A stretch of 64,000 bases of DNA. Origin: Centrapalus pauciflorus. Lineage: Eukaryota > Streptophyta > Magnoliopsida > Asterales > Asteraceae. The position numbers and the translations under genes were made by a program. The number at the start of each line of letters is the position of its first letter. Position 1 is the stretch's first letter. The stretch spans positions 284,086 to 348,085 of the forward strand of contig JAANYP010000282.1 in NCBI GenBank assembly GCA_020465985.1, given 5' to 3'. Of this stretch, positions 36,301 through 47,714 are shown piece by piece. A model generated the notes under the pieces. The model had not been told where the DNA came from, did not search any database, and worked only from the letters and a program-made list of their open reading frames with translations.

Positions 36301-36825
36301 CATAATGGTTGTTGTGTGTATTTGTGCTAGGTTTCAAGACAATCCGAAAGAAATGCATATGAAAGCTGTGAAGCGGATTCTGAGATACCTCAAGTCGAAA
36401 CCGAAGCTGGGACTTTGGTATCACGTAGATGGTGATCTGGAATTGGAAGCATTCACGGATTCAGACTATGGAGGTTGCAGCTTGAATCGAAAGTCAACAA
36501 CTGGAGGTTGTCAGTTCCTTGGAGGGAGGCTCGTATCCTGGCAATGCAAGAAACAGACTTCAGTAGCCGTCGTGTCAACGTGCAAGGCCGAATATGTAGC
36601 TGCTGGTAGTTAAACACAGTAAAACAAAGTAAAACAAAGTACATAGACATAAGACATCATTTTATACGTGATTGTGCTGAAAAGAATTTAATAAAGCTGG
36701 TAAAAGTGGCAACGGAAGATAATAATGCTGATTTATTTACTAAAGCTTTTGATAAGTCACGCTTTGAGTTGTTAGTTCAACTGAATGGTATGCGTAATCC
36801 AGAGTCAGTGATGTACATTTTCTAG
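33307..36825 (+). pseudogene. COP-C gag end and pol, degenerate
   Basis: A basic gag tail ends AWVPRDK with TAA at 33549-33551. The same frame continues to the protease motif WFVDSG at about 33600, then a TAA. Then come the GAG-pre-integrase block (LWHRRMAHLHLRKMN...CVPCKKGKQ, about 34010-34140) and the integrase core with RSDNGIEF and PQQNGVAERKNRTL. RT starts near 35480 (GIDYNEVFAPVARLEA, YQLDVKSAFL, LYGLHQAPRAWYE, YVDDIIFG). RNase H ends early at 36613; a gap with a short taaaacaaag repeat removes its middle, and the tail (HHFIRDCAEKNLIKL, DLFTKAF) ends at a TAG at 36823-36825. Stops at 34255, 34440, 35520, 35680 and 35873 and shifts near 34590 and 35395 disable it. Confidence 0.88.
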
Positions 36826-38485
36826 TTTGATGTGTTGGTAGGCATAATATACAAAGGGAATCTCAAAAGCTAATAAAATATTCAAGAAAAAGTCATATGT
36901 GTAACTAACTTAGATGTATTACCAAATGGTCTTAATTTTTATGTTAGAGACATACAGACAATGATTCTAAATGAGGTATGCAAATTTTCTGGGGGATGTA
37001 TAGCCACATCAGATAAATCTTAAAGAAAAGAAAAGAAAAGCAAAATTTTGATAGTAAGGTGAAAGTCAAAACAAGTCACTCTGTTGTACGTAAGTACAGA
37101 CCTGTTATCTCTGGTTTGACTCGAGTTAGAAAGATAATTCGCTTTGTTGTACGTCAGTACAGACCTGTCACCGCTGTCTTGCTAGCTTTAAATAAACTTT
37201 AAGACAAAATAAGACACTCTGTTGTATGTGAATACAGAATTGTGTCCGACGTTTGCCTTTTAAAAAAAATTTGTAATACCGAAAAGTTAAAATCATTGTG
37301 TGTATGCCTTGATCATAAAAGTACGTCTAAGTATGAAACACGTAAGGTAGTTTCTTGATAAACAAAAAGGCCAAGGGATATTCCAAAGTGTAACATGTTT
37401 AAAGGGAAAATAATACTGACAATCACCTAGAAATGTGTGTCACGACAAACAATCAAGGAATCAAAAATTCCTAAGTGCGAAAGTGTAATACTGAAAGTGC
37501 GTATTTGACACCGCTATCTGATTGAACCTTTCTTTAAATTTCTCGCCAAATATATTTTGTTAGTATAGGATGTAAATTGTAAAAGTATTTTGTGAGTAGC
37601 TTAAGTTTAAATTTTATTCAAAATTTTATTTTATCTTATTTTAGTTTATTTTATTTTATTTTATTCTAAGTAGGAAAAAGGTCAAAGTTACTAAGGATGC
37701 ATTTTTAGTTGAATTAACAAACATTGCATGAAAATCAATCGCTTAGTGTGAATAATTTTGCAAAGTTTGTTCCGTCCACGAAAAAGTTGAAAAAGTTGAA
37801 TTTTATTCAAGGATTTTAAAAATTTTTAGTTAAATTCGAATTTCAGACAAATTCGAATTAACCTTCGAAAATGTTAGGAAATTCGAATTTAAATGCAAGT
37901 TCGAATATGGTTGGTATAAATAGGTCAACAGTGACTCATTCAATTCACATACCTTCGATTTTCTTGCTTCGAACTTGCTCCCAGGCGATTTCGAACTTAC
38001 TGCTTCGAAGTTGTCGTTTCGATTTTCCTACTATTTCTCGAAGTTTTGCTCGTTTGTTTTCGAATCTACCAACAATCTTAGGTATAATAATCATTATTAT
38101 ACAAAGTTTAGGTAGTTTAGGACTCTATTATAGCAAAAAATCGACCATATTTGAAGTTTTTGGGGTTTAAACTTTGTGATTCAAAATCACAAGTTTTAAC
38201 CGGTGAAACTTCAAATAAATTACATATATCTTCGATTAGAATCCAATAGGACTAGTTGATACTATTTTCTAAGTCAAATGGGGTTGAAATCATGGATTTG
38301 TATTCGAAAGTGACCGACATTCGAACATGTTCATAATGTTCGAACTTGTCAGAAAATTCGAATTTGTTAAAGTATCTACAAATTCGAATTCAGTCTAATT
38401 CGAACATGTTCTTCGAATTTGTTATTAAATTCGAATGTTTTCATAACTTTAAATTCAAACTTGTAGAAATTCGAATGTGTTGGAT
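36826..38485 (+). other. COP-C spacer between pol and accessory ORF
   Basis: No gene supported. It holds three copies of a hairpin-forming motif (37080-37247), then from about 37790 a region crowded with TTCGAA words. A likely intron or leader for the accessory ORF. The solo LTR at 38486 interrupts it. Confidence 0.6.
37080..37247. repeat. three TGTACGTNAGTACA palindromes
   Basis: The phrase TTGTACGTAAGTACAGACCTG and variants start at 37080, 37143 and 37218 (the third decayed). Each core is an inverted repeat TGTAC-GTNA-GTACA. Repeated palindromes in non-coding regions are reported for Sireviruses. Confidence 0.7.
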
Positions 38486-39152
38486 TGTTGGTACATCCTG
38501 TGTGACGATAGCAGTCTAAGTGGATTAGCATTTTGGTTTAAGTAATACTGCAAAGCATTGAATATTAACGAGTATTTGATATAAGTGTTTATATATGTTT
38601 GATAGTTATTGATTGTATGGTTGAACTTGATGTAATGAATTACAGGAAGTTCAAACATAAAGATCAAAGATAAAATCAAACATAAGTTAAAAACATAAGT
38701 TTCAAATATAGGTTAAATATGTGAAAGTCGAATTTAGATTAAATTCGAATTCACTAGTAAATTGGATTCGAATCTATGGCAGATTCGAATTTAGTCCATA
38801 AGGCAGATTCGAGAGTGTCCAGGGGACAAACTCGAATGGGCTTTGGGCCTGTTTCGAGTTTGGCCCATGGCAAACTCGAATGAGCCTCTATAATTAGGGA
38901 TAGTCTCGAATCATTAGCAGACTTTTTGCAGAATTCGAGAGAGATTAAGCAAAAGGCGATTTCGAGTTTATCAGACTTTGTGAGTGTTCTTTCGGAGAGA
39001 ATCATCTAGTAGGTGTGTTCGTGTTCGTCCGTACAGCTTGTTGATAGTCTCCGTGTTCCGTGTGAGAGTTGTTTCCGTTAACCCGTTAACGAGGATTCCG
39101 CACTCGTTGACGGTCTCGCGTCTAGATAGATCCGTAGTGTGTAGACCTTACA
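38486..39152 (+). mobile_element. solo LTR F, related to the COP-C LTR (667 bp)
   Basis: Starts TGTTGGTACATCCTGTGTG and ends GACCTTACA. Both ends and several inner blocks resemble the COP-C LTR, but the rest is diverged. It is flanked by a perfect 5-bp duplication TGGAT (38481-38485 and 39153-39157). No internal region, so it is a solo LTR left by LTR-LTR recombination, nested in the COP-C spacer. Confidence 0.92.
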
Positions 39153-39229
39153 TGGATTTTGGACTTATGTAAGTTCAAAATAAAACAAATTTGCAATTAA
39201 ACAAGTTTCATTTGAATCTTTTTACTAAT

Positions 39230-39252
39230 ATGGTTGTTGTTTTTATGTGCAG
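39230..39252 (+). promoter_or_regulatory. splice-acceptor-like site before the COP-C accessory ORF
   Basis: TTGTTGTTTTTATGTGCAG directly precedes the open frame of the accessory ORF. It is a strong match to a plant 3' splice site and suggests expression from a spliced RNA. The donor is not identified. Confidence 0.5.
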
Positions 39253-42200
39253 ATTTGGGTGATAGAGCGTTCTTTAATAAGCATAATATGGTAATGTCCG
39301 TGGATAGAGAGCTTCCCGAAGCTCAACCATTTCGACAAATAGTGGAATTCTTGGCACATTCAAGGGTTGCTTACGCGTTAACCCATAACCCGCAAATAAT
39401 CCTACCATATGTACGACAATTTTTGGAGCACCTCCAAGTGGACTGCTCTGTAACCCCGACAGTTTTCCAAACACGAGTTGGGGGGCAGCCAATTGTTTTC
39501 TCAGCTAACATGCTCCGTCAGATATTACAGCTCGGCTCTGAAGATCAGGAGGCAGGGCCCATTGATTTCCCAGTGAATATAAGGCAAGCGGCCTTCTTGC
39601 GTATGGGATATGACCTAGATATCACCAAAGCTGCGTATATGAAAAGTGGATTGATCGGGCAATGGAGGTATTTGATGCATGTGTTCATGGAGTGTTTTGC
39701 ACCGAAAAAGGCTGGATTTGACTATATCGTGTCCAAGATGCAATCAGCCGTGATTGCTTTGGTATATAACACGCGCTTCAGCTTTTCAAAATGTTATTTG
39801 CTGAGTTCGTGCATTAGGTCACAACTCCAGCACGTGAAAGATTCTTAATATACCCACGCTTCACAATGATTCTTATCCACCATTTTATACCAAATCTGCC
39901 ATAGCTTCCGGATACTCATGGTGTGGCAATTATTGATAAGAGAATATTCGCTGACTGCCAGTCGCACAATGCACGAAGGGCTGAGCAGGTCAGGCCTCAG
40001 ATGACACCATTGCTTGGGGCAGTAATTGATCCAGATTTTGTTGCCCCAGAAGGGGAAAATTGGGCTGGTGAAGGTCCTCAACCGCAGCCACTGCAGCAAC
40101 AGCCACAACAACAACAACCACCACAACCGCAACCACGAAGGAGGCAGAGAGCTCCAGAAAGACAAATTCAGGCTTCGAGGCCATCCTCCAGCAGGCATTC
40201 AGAGTCAACGGCAGCAGGTCCATCCACGGTCACTGCAGTCCCATCAGCCATGACCACAGATATTGATCCAAGGGCAGAGACCCTAGAGGAGATATGGGCT
40301 CAGGGAACTCAGGCCCAACAAGACATTGCCGCTAAACTAATCCATGAAATATTGGAGCCTCCAGTTCAGTATAGTGATATATTCAAAGACATTGACGAAT
40401 ATCAGCCACTAGAGGGTGAGGATATGGACATTGAGGTCCAGGGTCAAGAAGCTGCAGAAAGAGAGATCGTGCAGACTGAGGTAGAGGGTCAAGCAATGAC
40501 CACCTCAGAGTCTGAGTCTGATTCTGAAGAAGTTGAAGAAGTAGAAGTAGAACCTATTGATCCGTCTGTTCGAATTGGCAGATATGGATCAAGAATAGTG
40601 GTTAGTACGAGAGAGACAGGTAGCAGAGCTGCTCGAGATTCAGATGATGATTCTGATTTCAAAGAAGAAGATCCAACTCCCCTCGTTCCTATGCATAGGG
40701 CGAGGAGGCACAGATTTATGCAGGGAGCTTCATCCACCTCTGCTCCTGAACCTGTAATTCTAGCTGCTCAACCACTCATCACTCCATCACCATCTACATT
40801 ACATCCATTCCATCTACATCATCCACATTCATCGACAATCAGCGGTTTACAGAGCTGAAGGGCAAGGTGGATTTCCAATCAGTCCAAATCTTTCAGCTAT
40901 CTACAGCAGTAAAAGAACTTCAAGCTCACAATGCCAGACTTGATCAGGAGAACGCTGAATTGAAAGCAACAGCTGCCGATCAAGCGTCTTGAGATCAAAA
41001 CTATGAAGTCCCTCCTGGAGCAGTTAATGAATATATCTTCAAGCTCAGGGGGAGAGTAGATGCAAAGAAGCTGAAGTGCTTATAATAGATGATGACGGCA
41101 ATGATCCCGAGACTGGAAGAGAAGGTGATTTAGCAGATATTTCAACTGCTCAGCGAGCATCAATTCAGGGGGAGCCAAGTCAGTCTGGAATAGCAGAAGG
41201 TGTTGAAGGTGAAACTTCGAAGACGGTGGAGAGCGAAATCATAGAAGCTCTGATGGATATATAAGAAGAAGTAATGTTTGATTTTGAGGATGATATCGAA
41301 GATCTGGAAGAAGGGGAGTTTGTGCCATAAGATATAGCAGAATGGAAATCTGATGAGGAGGCTGTTGAAGACGAAGACGATGATGTAGACGAAGTGATCA
41401 TCCGGTCACAGCCTATCACAGAACAATATGTGCACAACGATCATAATGTAATCGACATAGATGAAATTAAATTGGCCTCTGTGGACGATTCAGAACTTGA
41501 GGAAGCTGATAAAGAGCCAAGCAGAGCTGAATTGTTAAATCTTTGGTTCCGCAAGGAAGAAAAGAAAGCAGAGCCAAAGATGAAGAAGAAGATGAGAGTG
41601 CCAAACTCTGAAAATCTCTCAGGTGGAATACTTAGCTGGTTCTTCGACAGGGAATTGCAGCTATTTATACTAAAAAAAGACACGGACTTCAATACTTGAG
41701 GCAAACACTGAAAGTATTTAACACACTGCCCAAGGTTGAAGTGAAAGAGTTAGCTTGGAAGGAGTTGATAAACATTGGAGATGACCCCTATGCTGAAGTG
41801 ATCGCTAAGATTATCAAAAGAGAGGGTAGATCTGGAAAGTTTGAAAGGCTCAAGCCGAGGTCAGGCAAGAGAGTCGAGGATGAGTCGACGATGAGTCGAG
41901 AATAGATCCTCATATGGGGAAACCGTGGGCTAGGATGGTGTACAAGCCAGTCCGATGCTTGAAGAAAGTTCCGTTAAAGTCTATGCAACAGGATGTACTT
42001 GCAAACATGAAGTGGTGGTACGTAGACAACGAAACTGCTGAAGCTGTAATGGAGGATCAAGAAGAGAAGACAATTTTGAGAGTATATAATCCGTTACATC
42101 TGATCAACCTATCTAAGGATGACCTGCGAAAGCTACATGATCAGCCAATTTTCTTTCATGAAGGCTGGAGATCTGAAGCCAGGAAGTTCCAAAAGATAGT

Positions 42201-42261
42201 TAGAGTATGTATTGATATAGGATTGTATGCAGGAAGTAGCTTATATAGTTCTAGTACTTAG
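39253..42261 (+). pseudogene. COP-C accessory (env-position) ORF, broken
   Basis: The first block (39253-39848: QIVEFLAHSRVAYALTHNPQ, GGQPIVFSANMLRQILQL, GQWRYLMHVFMECFA) has the same general plan as the N-terminal part of the COP-1 accessory ORF. A frameshift near 39845 moves coding to the frame open to 40858 (acidic, with Gln/Pro-rich QQQPQQQQPPQPQPRRRQR and SESESDSEEVEEVEVEP). A coiled-coil stretch follows near 40900, then an acidic block (41076-41699) and a basic C-terminal block to 42261 (DVLANMKWWYVDNETAEAV). Stops near 40858, 41085, 41264, 41330, 41699 and 41905 break it. No signal peptide or membrane span. Function unknown. Confidence 0.75.
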
Positions 42262-42290
42262 GCAAAATATAAATAGTTAGAAGCTATCGT

Positions 42291-42302
42291 CAAGGGGGAG
42301 TC
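42291..42302 (+). other. COP-C polypurine tract
   Basis: CAAGGGGGAGTC immediately before the 3' LTR start TGTTAG. Similar AGGGGGAG words lie upstream at 41046 and 41168 inside the accessory ORF. Confidence 0.82.
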
Positions 42303-42893
42303 TGTTAGTGCACCCTGTGTGACGATAGCAGTCTAAGTATAGACATATTTTGTAAAAGTCAATTTGACTGTTATTACACATTAACAAGTGTTTGATATAT
42401 GTTTGTCATATGTTTGATTATATGTGTTTGATATTAATTGTATGTATGTTTGAACTTGGTGTAATGTATTACAATAAGTTCAAACATAAGTTCAAACATA
42501 AGTTCAAACATAAGTTCAAAGATAAGTTCAAACATAAGTTTGAAACCTAAGATTCGAATTTGTAGAGGACAAGTTCGAAAGGCCTTGGGCTTGTTCGAAC
42601 TTGTCCTAGGCAAATTCGAACTGGGTGTTATAATTAAGGGTTAATTCGATTAATTATTAGACTTTTGCAGAATTTCAGAGCGATTAGTGCAAAGGGCGAT
42701 CTTGAACTTGCAAGTTTTCAGAGAGTTTTGTTCTAGAAGAGAATCTCGTGTAGGGACGTTCCGTTGTTCGTCTATCACAGTGTGTGTCTCCGTGTTTCGT
42801 GTGCGTGGTCTATCCGTCAAGCCGCTAACGAGGATTCGGCACTCGTTGGCAGGTGTCACGTCAAGATAGGATCCGTAGGAAGGCGACCTTACA
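42303..42893 (+). repeat. COP-C right (3') LTR (591 bp)
   Basis: Starts TGTTAGTGCACC, ends GACCTTACA, followed by target duplication TTAAT. It is 24 bp longer than the other two copies because of two more 12-bp AAGTTCAAACAT units (about 42477-42540). Confidence 0.93.
42477..42540 (+). repeat. 12-bp tandem repeat AAGTTCAAACAT in the COP-C LTR
   Basis: Five units (one with G for C) in the right LTR against three in the left and inverted LTRs, explaining the whole 24-bp length difference. Confidence 0.85.
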
Positions 42894-43869
42894 TTAATGC
42901 TTAATAGGTCGGTTGCGAGTCAAAGCTTAATTAAAGAGTCAGCCTTCAGAATTAGTGCAAAGCCAGAGTTAAGTCTAGATAAGCTTGAGTAAGCATTTCA
43001 GAGTATTACAAAGCGTTAAACAGTACTGTGAGTAACAGTTATTCGTGTTTACATGTATTTTATGTAATTGAGACATATATTGCTTCTATATGCGTTCTTT
43101 GATCTTCAATAGAACTTATGTGAGTGAAGGCAAACACTGAGGTACAGGCGGTGCCCAGCTTAGCCCGTTTTCGCATTTGTTGTATTAACGTGCATAGTTT
43201 ATTGCTATCTGTTTATTATTCTGCATTATATACAGCAAGCTTTGTTTGTGCGTTTCTTTGTGCATTTCATAAACATTTTTCATTACAGCAAGCAATTCTG
43301 ATGCACACCACTATCCTCAAGCATTATGCGGGTAGCTAGCCCCGCATCACAGATTGATCATCTGTCAGCGGTAACCCTAGTGGTGGCATCTCCTTTTCAG
43401 CGTGCAATGTCTCAATTGTGCAAGCATTCATTCTGGGTATAGGCATTTACAAGCAAGAAATCATTGCAGCCTTTATAGGCACTTTCCTTTTTAGCCACAT
43501 ATCTTACATGCATCATGAATTTCTGTTAACTTACTAAGCAATTAGCTTATAGTTGCTACTCACAATTTTTACAGGCAAAGGTAAAGAGAAAGCTGGACCA
43601 TCTGCTTAGGTCTATTTTCTGATGAACCCAGAGGACTTAGCTCACTATTCAGCTTGTGCTATAGTATTGAGCTGCTTTGGGATCTGGGTAGCTGCTTTAC
43701 TTATATTATGATGTATTAGCAACTTAGCAATGAACCTTGTAGCACGTGTAGTGCATGACTGTATTGTAATACTTTATTTAGTTCTTATGCAAGCTTTAGC
43801 CTTAATTATGATTATGGCAGTTATTTGTTCCTGGGATTATGCAAGCATGCTTAAAGAAAGGATGTCACA
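42894..43869 (+). repeat. TEK-A 3' LTR, right piece
   Basis: Resumes the TEK-A LTR after the COP-C target duplication and follows 12300-13274 to the end at TGTCACA. Non-coding. Confidence 0.88.
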
Positions 43870-45386
43870 TGATGTTCCCGCACCGGGTCCATCTCCAAAT
43901 CTAGATATCCAAAGTGTGCCGGTAGCCGAAGAGCAATTAAGTCCCACCGCTCAGCATGGTCTTATTGATGTTCCAACTTCTGAAGGGGCGGTAGGGACTT
44001 GGATGGAGCAGAGACAAACTTAGACATTGAGCGTCAGTTCAATAAGGATATGATGGACTTCATGTTACCTAGTCCAAGAGAAAAACAATCAGGGACCGCC
44101 GAGAGGTTAGGGAGTGCGGAGGGTGAACCCCAACCAAGTTAAATCTGGGCAAGTCACTCTAAGGCCATTAGCCCAATGGCCGAATGCACACCCCAACCTA
44201 GCTACACACTGGTCTCTCAACAGACCAGTGTTTCAAATGCGCACGGGGAACTTCCTCATATGCCACCACCGTCTCACTTGGAGACAGGAGGCGTTGACGA
44301 TCCCCGCCCCGATCATCACATTCTTTGATGTGAAAAATTAGTCCAACGCATCATTATACACTCTTTAGGACACCTGCTGCAACACATGAAGTCTTCGTGA
44401 CATCCGGAACTTCCGGATCCGCTCACACTACAAGTGTGGCGGAAATGACGGAAAGAATTCCAGCCACAGCTACTATTATGCCAACTGTGACAGCTGGACA
44501 CCTAGGTACTACACCTGAGGTGGCAACGGGGGATCTACATGAACCTCGGGTTAGCAATGAACCTTGTAGCATGTGTAGTGAATGACTGTATTGTAATACT
44601 TTATTTAGTTCTTATGCAAGCTTTAGCCTTAATTATGATTATGGCAGTTATTTATTCCTGGGATTATGCAAGCATGCTTAAAGCAAGGATGTCACATGCT
44701 GTTCCTGCACCGGGTCCATCTCCAAATCTAGATATCCAAAGTGTACCCCTAGCAGAAGAACGATTAAGTCCCACCGCTCAACATGGTCTTATTGATGTTC
44801 CAACTTCTGAAGGGGCGGTAGAGGACTTGGATGGAGCAAAGACAAACTTAGACATTGAGCGTCAGTTCAATGAGGATATGATGGACTTCATGTTACCTAG
44901 TCCAAGAGAGAAACAATCAGGGAGCGCCGAGAGGTTAGGGAGTGCGGAGGGTAAACCCCAACCAAGCCAAATCTGGGCAAGTCACTCTAAGGCCACTAGC
45001 CCGATGGCCGAATGCACACCCCAACCTAGCTACTCACTGGTCTCTCAACAGACCAGTGTTTCAAATGCGCACAGGGAACTTCCTCATATGCCACCACCGT
45101 CTCACTTGGAGACAGGAGGTGTTGAAATTCGACGATCCCCGCCCCGATCATCACATTCTTTGTTGTGAAAAATTAGTCCAACGCATCATTATACACTCTT
45201 TAGGACACCTGCTGCAACACATGATGTCTTCGTGACATCCGGAACTTCCGAAACCGCTCACACCACAAGTGTGGCGGAAATGACGGAAAGAATTCGAGCC
45301 ACAGCTACTATTACGCCACTGTGACAGCTGGACACCCAGGTACTACACCTGAGGTGGCAACGGGGGATCTACGTGAACCTCGGGTT
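43726..45386 (+). repeat. tandem duplication of about 827 bp
   Basis: Unit 1 is 43726-44552 and unit 2 is 44553-45386, nearly identical apart from substitutions and a 7-base indel near 45123. Each unit starts with the last about 140 bp of the TEK-A LTR followed by the same flank, so the duplication came after the TEK-A insertion. The junction shows a TTAGCAATG match that may have mediated it. Confidence 0.92.
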
Positions 45387-46945
45387 ACACAAGCCGACCT
45401 GGATGCTCTAAAGGCATACCAGGAGGAGCAGTTCGAGACTATCCTTCGTCTTCTGAAGGGTAAGGATCAAGCCTCCTTCTCAGTGCTGCCACAAGGACAG
45501 GTTCCTCCTTCTCCAATACCAGTCCAAAGTGATGATCTTGTCACAAAAGCCGACCTGAGAGCATTTCGTGCAGAAATTTCCACCCTTGTTGGTTCTCAGG
45601 TCAAGGCAGCTACCGTTTCCCTTGTTCAACTGTACTCCTTGCTTGAATCAAAGTTTACCAGAGTTACAGTCCCAGTTATTGGTAATGCAACAGAGTTTGA
45701 AAGTCGTGGAACAATCATGCAGGCCCGCTGCCCATGGTGTTAAACGCCGTCATGATGACCCTGAAGATGAGGGTCCTCCTGAGGGGGAGAAAAGGCAGCG
45801 GGTATCGACACCTTCTGAAGCTGTCCTAGTAAGTGATGGGCTTCTAAGTTCAGCTGTTACAGGGGAAGCTCAAGCTTCTAAGGGTTTAGAAAAGGCGACA
45901 GAGTCTGAAGCGGACGATATTCTAGATCCGTCTCGCGCTTTGATAGTATACGAGCCTTCTGAATCTACTCAGAAACCCTCCAGTCACGAAATTATTAAAA
46001 TATTCTCTAACAAATCTGATGACGATGAGCTCCTCATTCCCAAATTCGAAAGTACATCTGAAAACCCAATTGAAACCACAACATCTCCCATTCCCTCATT
46101 GAACTTACCCTCAACAGTAGACACATTTGAAGAGAGACTCGTTCGTACAAAGCTAAAGTCAGGGAGAGTAAGAGACATTTTGTTTTTTCAGAGATAGGAC
46201 AGTCTTCTACAGTTCCAATCTTCACTGAAGAACAATTTGCTCAAAATGAAGCAGAATGGGTTGATGCCTTGGTCGATGGGAGTCTATATGAAGCAGAAAA
46301 GGAAAAATGGAGGGCCTTGACAGTTGAAAAAGCCCAGGAATACCTTTGCGTTTCTCCAGAACCAACTGAACGGACAAATCAAGCTGAGACAAAGAGAGAA
46401 AATAAGAAAGAGAGAAAGAAGAACATCAAGAAGATGTATGATGAAAATCTTCTCTATCCGTTCCTCGAACATCATTTGGACTTCGTGTTTTCTAAGGAAA
46501 CGGTTGGGAAGATTTCTAAAAGGTGGCTCCTAAGGCTCGACGAACGTCCTAGATCTGAGCAAATGGAGTATGAAGTTGTAATGATCAGTTTTGCCTAACA
46601 AGTAGAAAGGGTCAAGTCTAAAGTTCTAATCAAAAAGATCAAAGACATCTCATGCCACAAGATTTCCAAGATCTGGTCTCCATCCTTTACTGTTGTCCAC
46701 AAAAACAATGATATATCGATGTTTAAGTAGTCAGATCTGGATAATCTTGAATTCGACGCTCTTGAGTGGCTGTTTCTCCATCTGAAAAGGGCAAGACCAA
46801 GTAAGACACGCACTTGTGCAATAATGGCGGTTCTCCACAGTATGCGTCACATCTCCGTGACTATGATCGTTAAAGATTTCCAAATGACCATTGAAAACCT
46901 GAGTAGTCGTGTAGGAGTGGCTGCTCCTCAATATGAATTTCCATA
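43870..46945 (+). pseudogene. decayed accessory-ORF-like region (element G)
   Basis: I do not recognise a known enzyme. Pieces in changing frames include a Pro/Ser-rich stretch (PAPGPSPNLDIQSV), a helical stretch ADLDALKAYQEEQFETILRLL near 45393, and KRRHDDPEDEGPPEGEKRQR near 45750. An acidic region extends to 46195, then EEQFAQNEAEWVDALVDGSL and a Lys/Glu-rich coiled coil (46230-46600). Stops near 46590, 46730 and 46945 end it. The order (low-complexity, coiled coil, basic tail, a GAGGGGGAG word at 45780) resembles the accessory ORFs of COP-1 and COP-C, so it is probably the 3' half of another such element. The first third is duplicated in tandem. Confidence 0.5.
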
Positions 46946-47714
46946 AATACACATCTGATAAGTCTATAATTTATATGGTTTCTGAGTCATATTATGATCA
47001 TTTTAAGCACCGATACTTCGTAAAATCCATATTATTACTCCAAGTTTGTATTTCAGGGCCAAGATGATAAAAAGAAGCAACCCGGGAGAATTCAGAGCAA
47101 CTCGGGCTGAGGGGGGCGCAGGCCTGCACCACCCTGTGCTCCACGTAGCGCCCAAACTGTCCAGATACGTTCCAGCACATGCAAGCTAAACCCTGGCCGC
47201 ATCCGGGCGCAGGGGGGGCGCAAACCTGCGCCTGGCCTGCGCTAGTGCGGCGCAAAAACGCGTTTTACAGCCTGTGAAACCCTAATCTCGACCTCCCTAT
47301 AATTACAAGGCAAGGGGCAGCTTTGGAGAGAGTCGCGACGTGTTTGAAAGTGTGTCGAAGCCCTGCCGGAGTGGATCTACGATACGAGAACGAAGACGGT
47401 GATTCGCAAGCTACCCAATGGCTCAGATCTATGGTTTTGACAAGCATATGATGAGCGGCTAATCCCATTAGCCGTTTGCGGAGGATCTACAACTAAGTTT
47501 ACTTTTCTTTAATTTCTTTTGTTTTGATGTATTCGTATTAAGAGAGATCTATTATGTGTATGCAAATGATAAACATTTGGCTATGATTATGATTATGTGT
47601 TGTGATTGGTAAAAAGCAAGATAGTTTATCATGGTGTTATTATTCGTGCCGAGTCCATTAGTTTAGGGATTAATACAAGTATTAATGTTGCATACGCTAT
47701 GCCGAGAGTTATTG

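Larger units (their letters stand above)
28954..42893 (+). mobile_element. COP-C: Ty1/copia element (Sirevirus-like), rearranged, with three LTRs
   Basis: The outer LTRs are in the plus orientation (28954-29520 and 42303-42893), flanked by TTAAA on the left and TTAAT on the right. The uninterrupted site is visible at 12300 in the TEK-A 5' LTR. Between them: an inverted block (29521-33306, minus strand) with gag, primer site and a third LTR; then plus-strand gag end, protease, integrase, RT-RNase H (33307-36825); a spacer with a solo LTR; an accessory ORF (39253-42261); a polypurine tract; and the 3' LTR. Total 13.9 kb, non-functional. Confidence 0.85.

Noticed and set aside
37080..37247. CRISPR-like repeat-spacer pattern
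   Set aside because: Only three decayed copies with uneven spacing in a plant retrotransposon.
46269..46598. Host gene candidate with charged coiled coil
   Set aside because: No intron structure or recognised domain; it continues the frame and style of a decayed retrotransposon accessory ORF.
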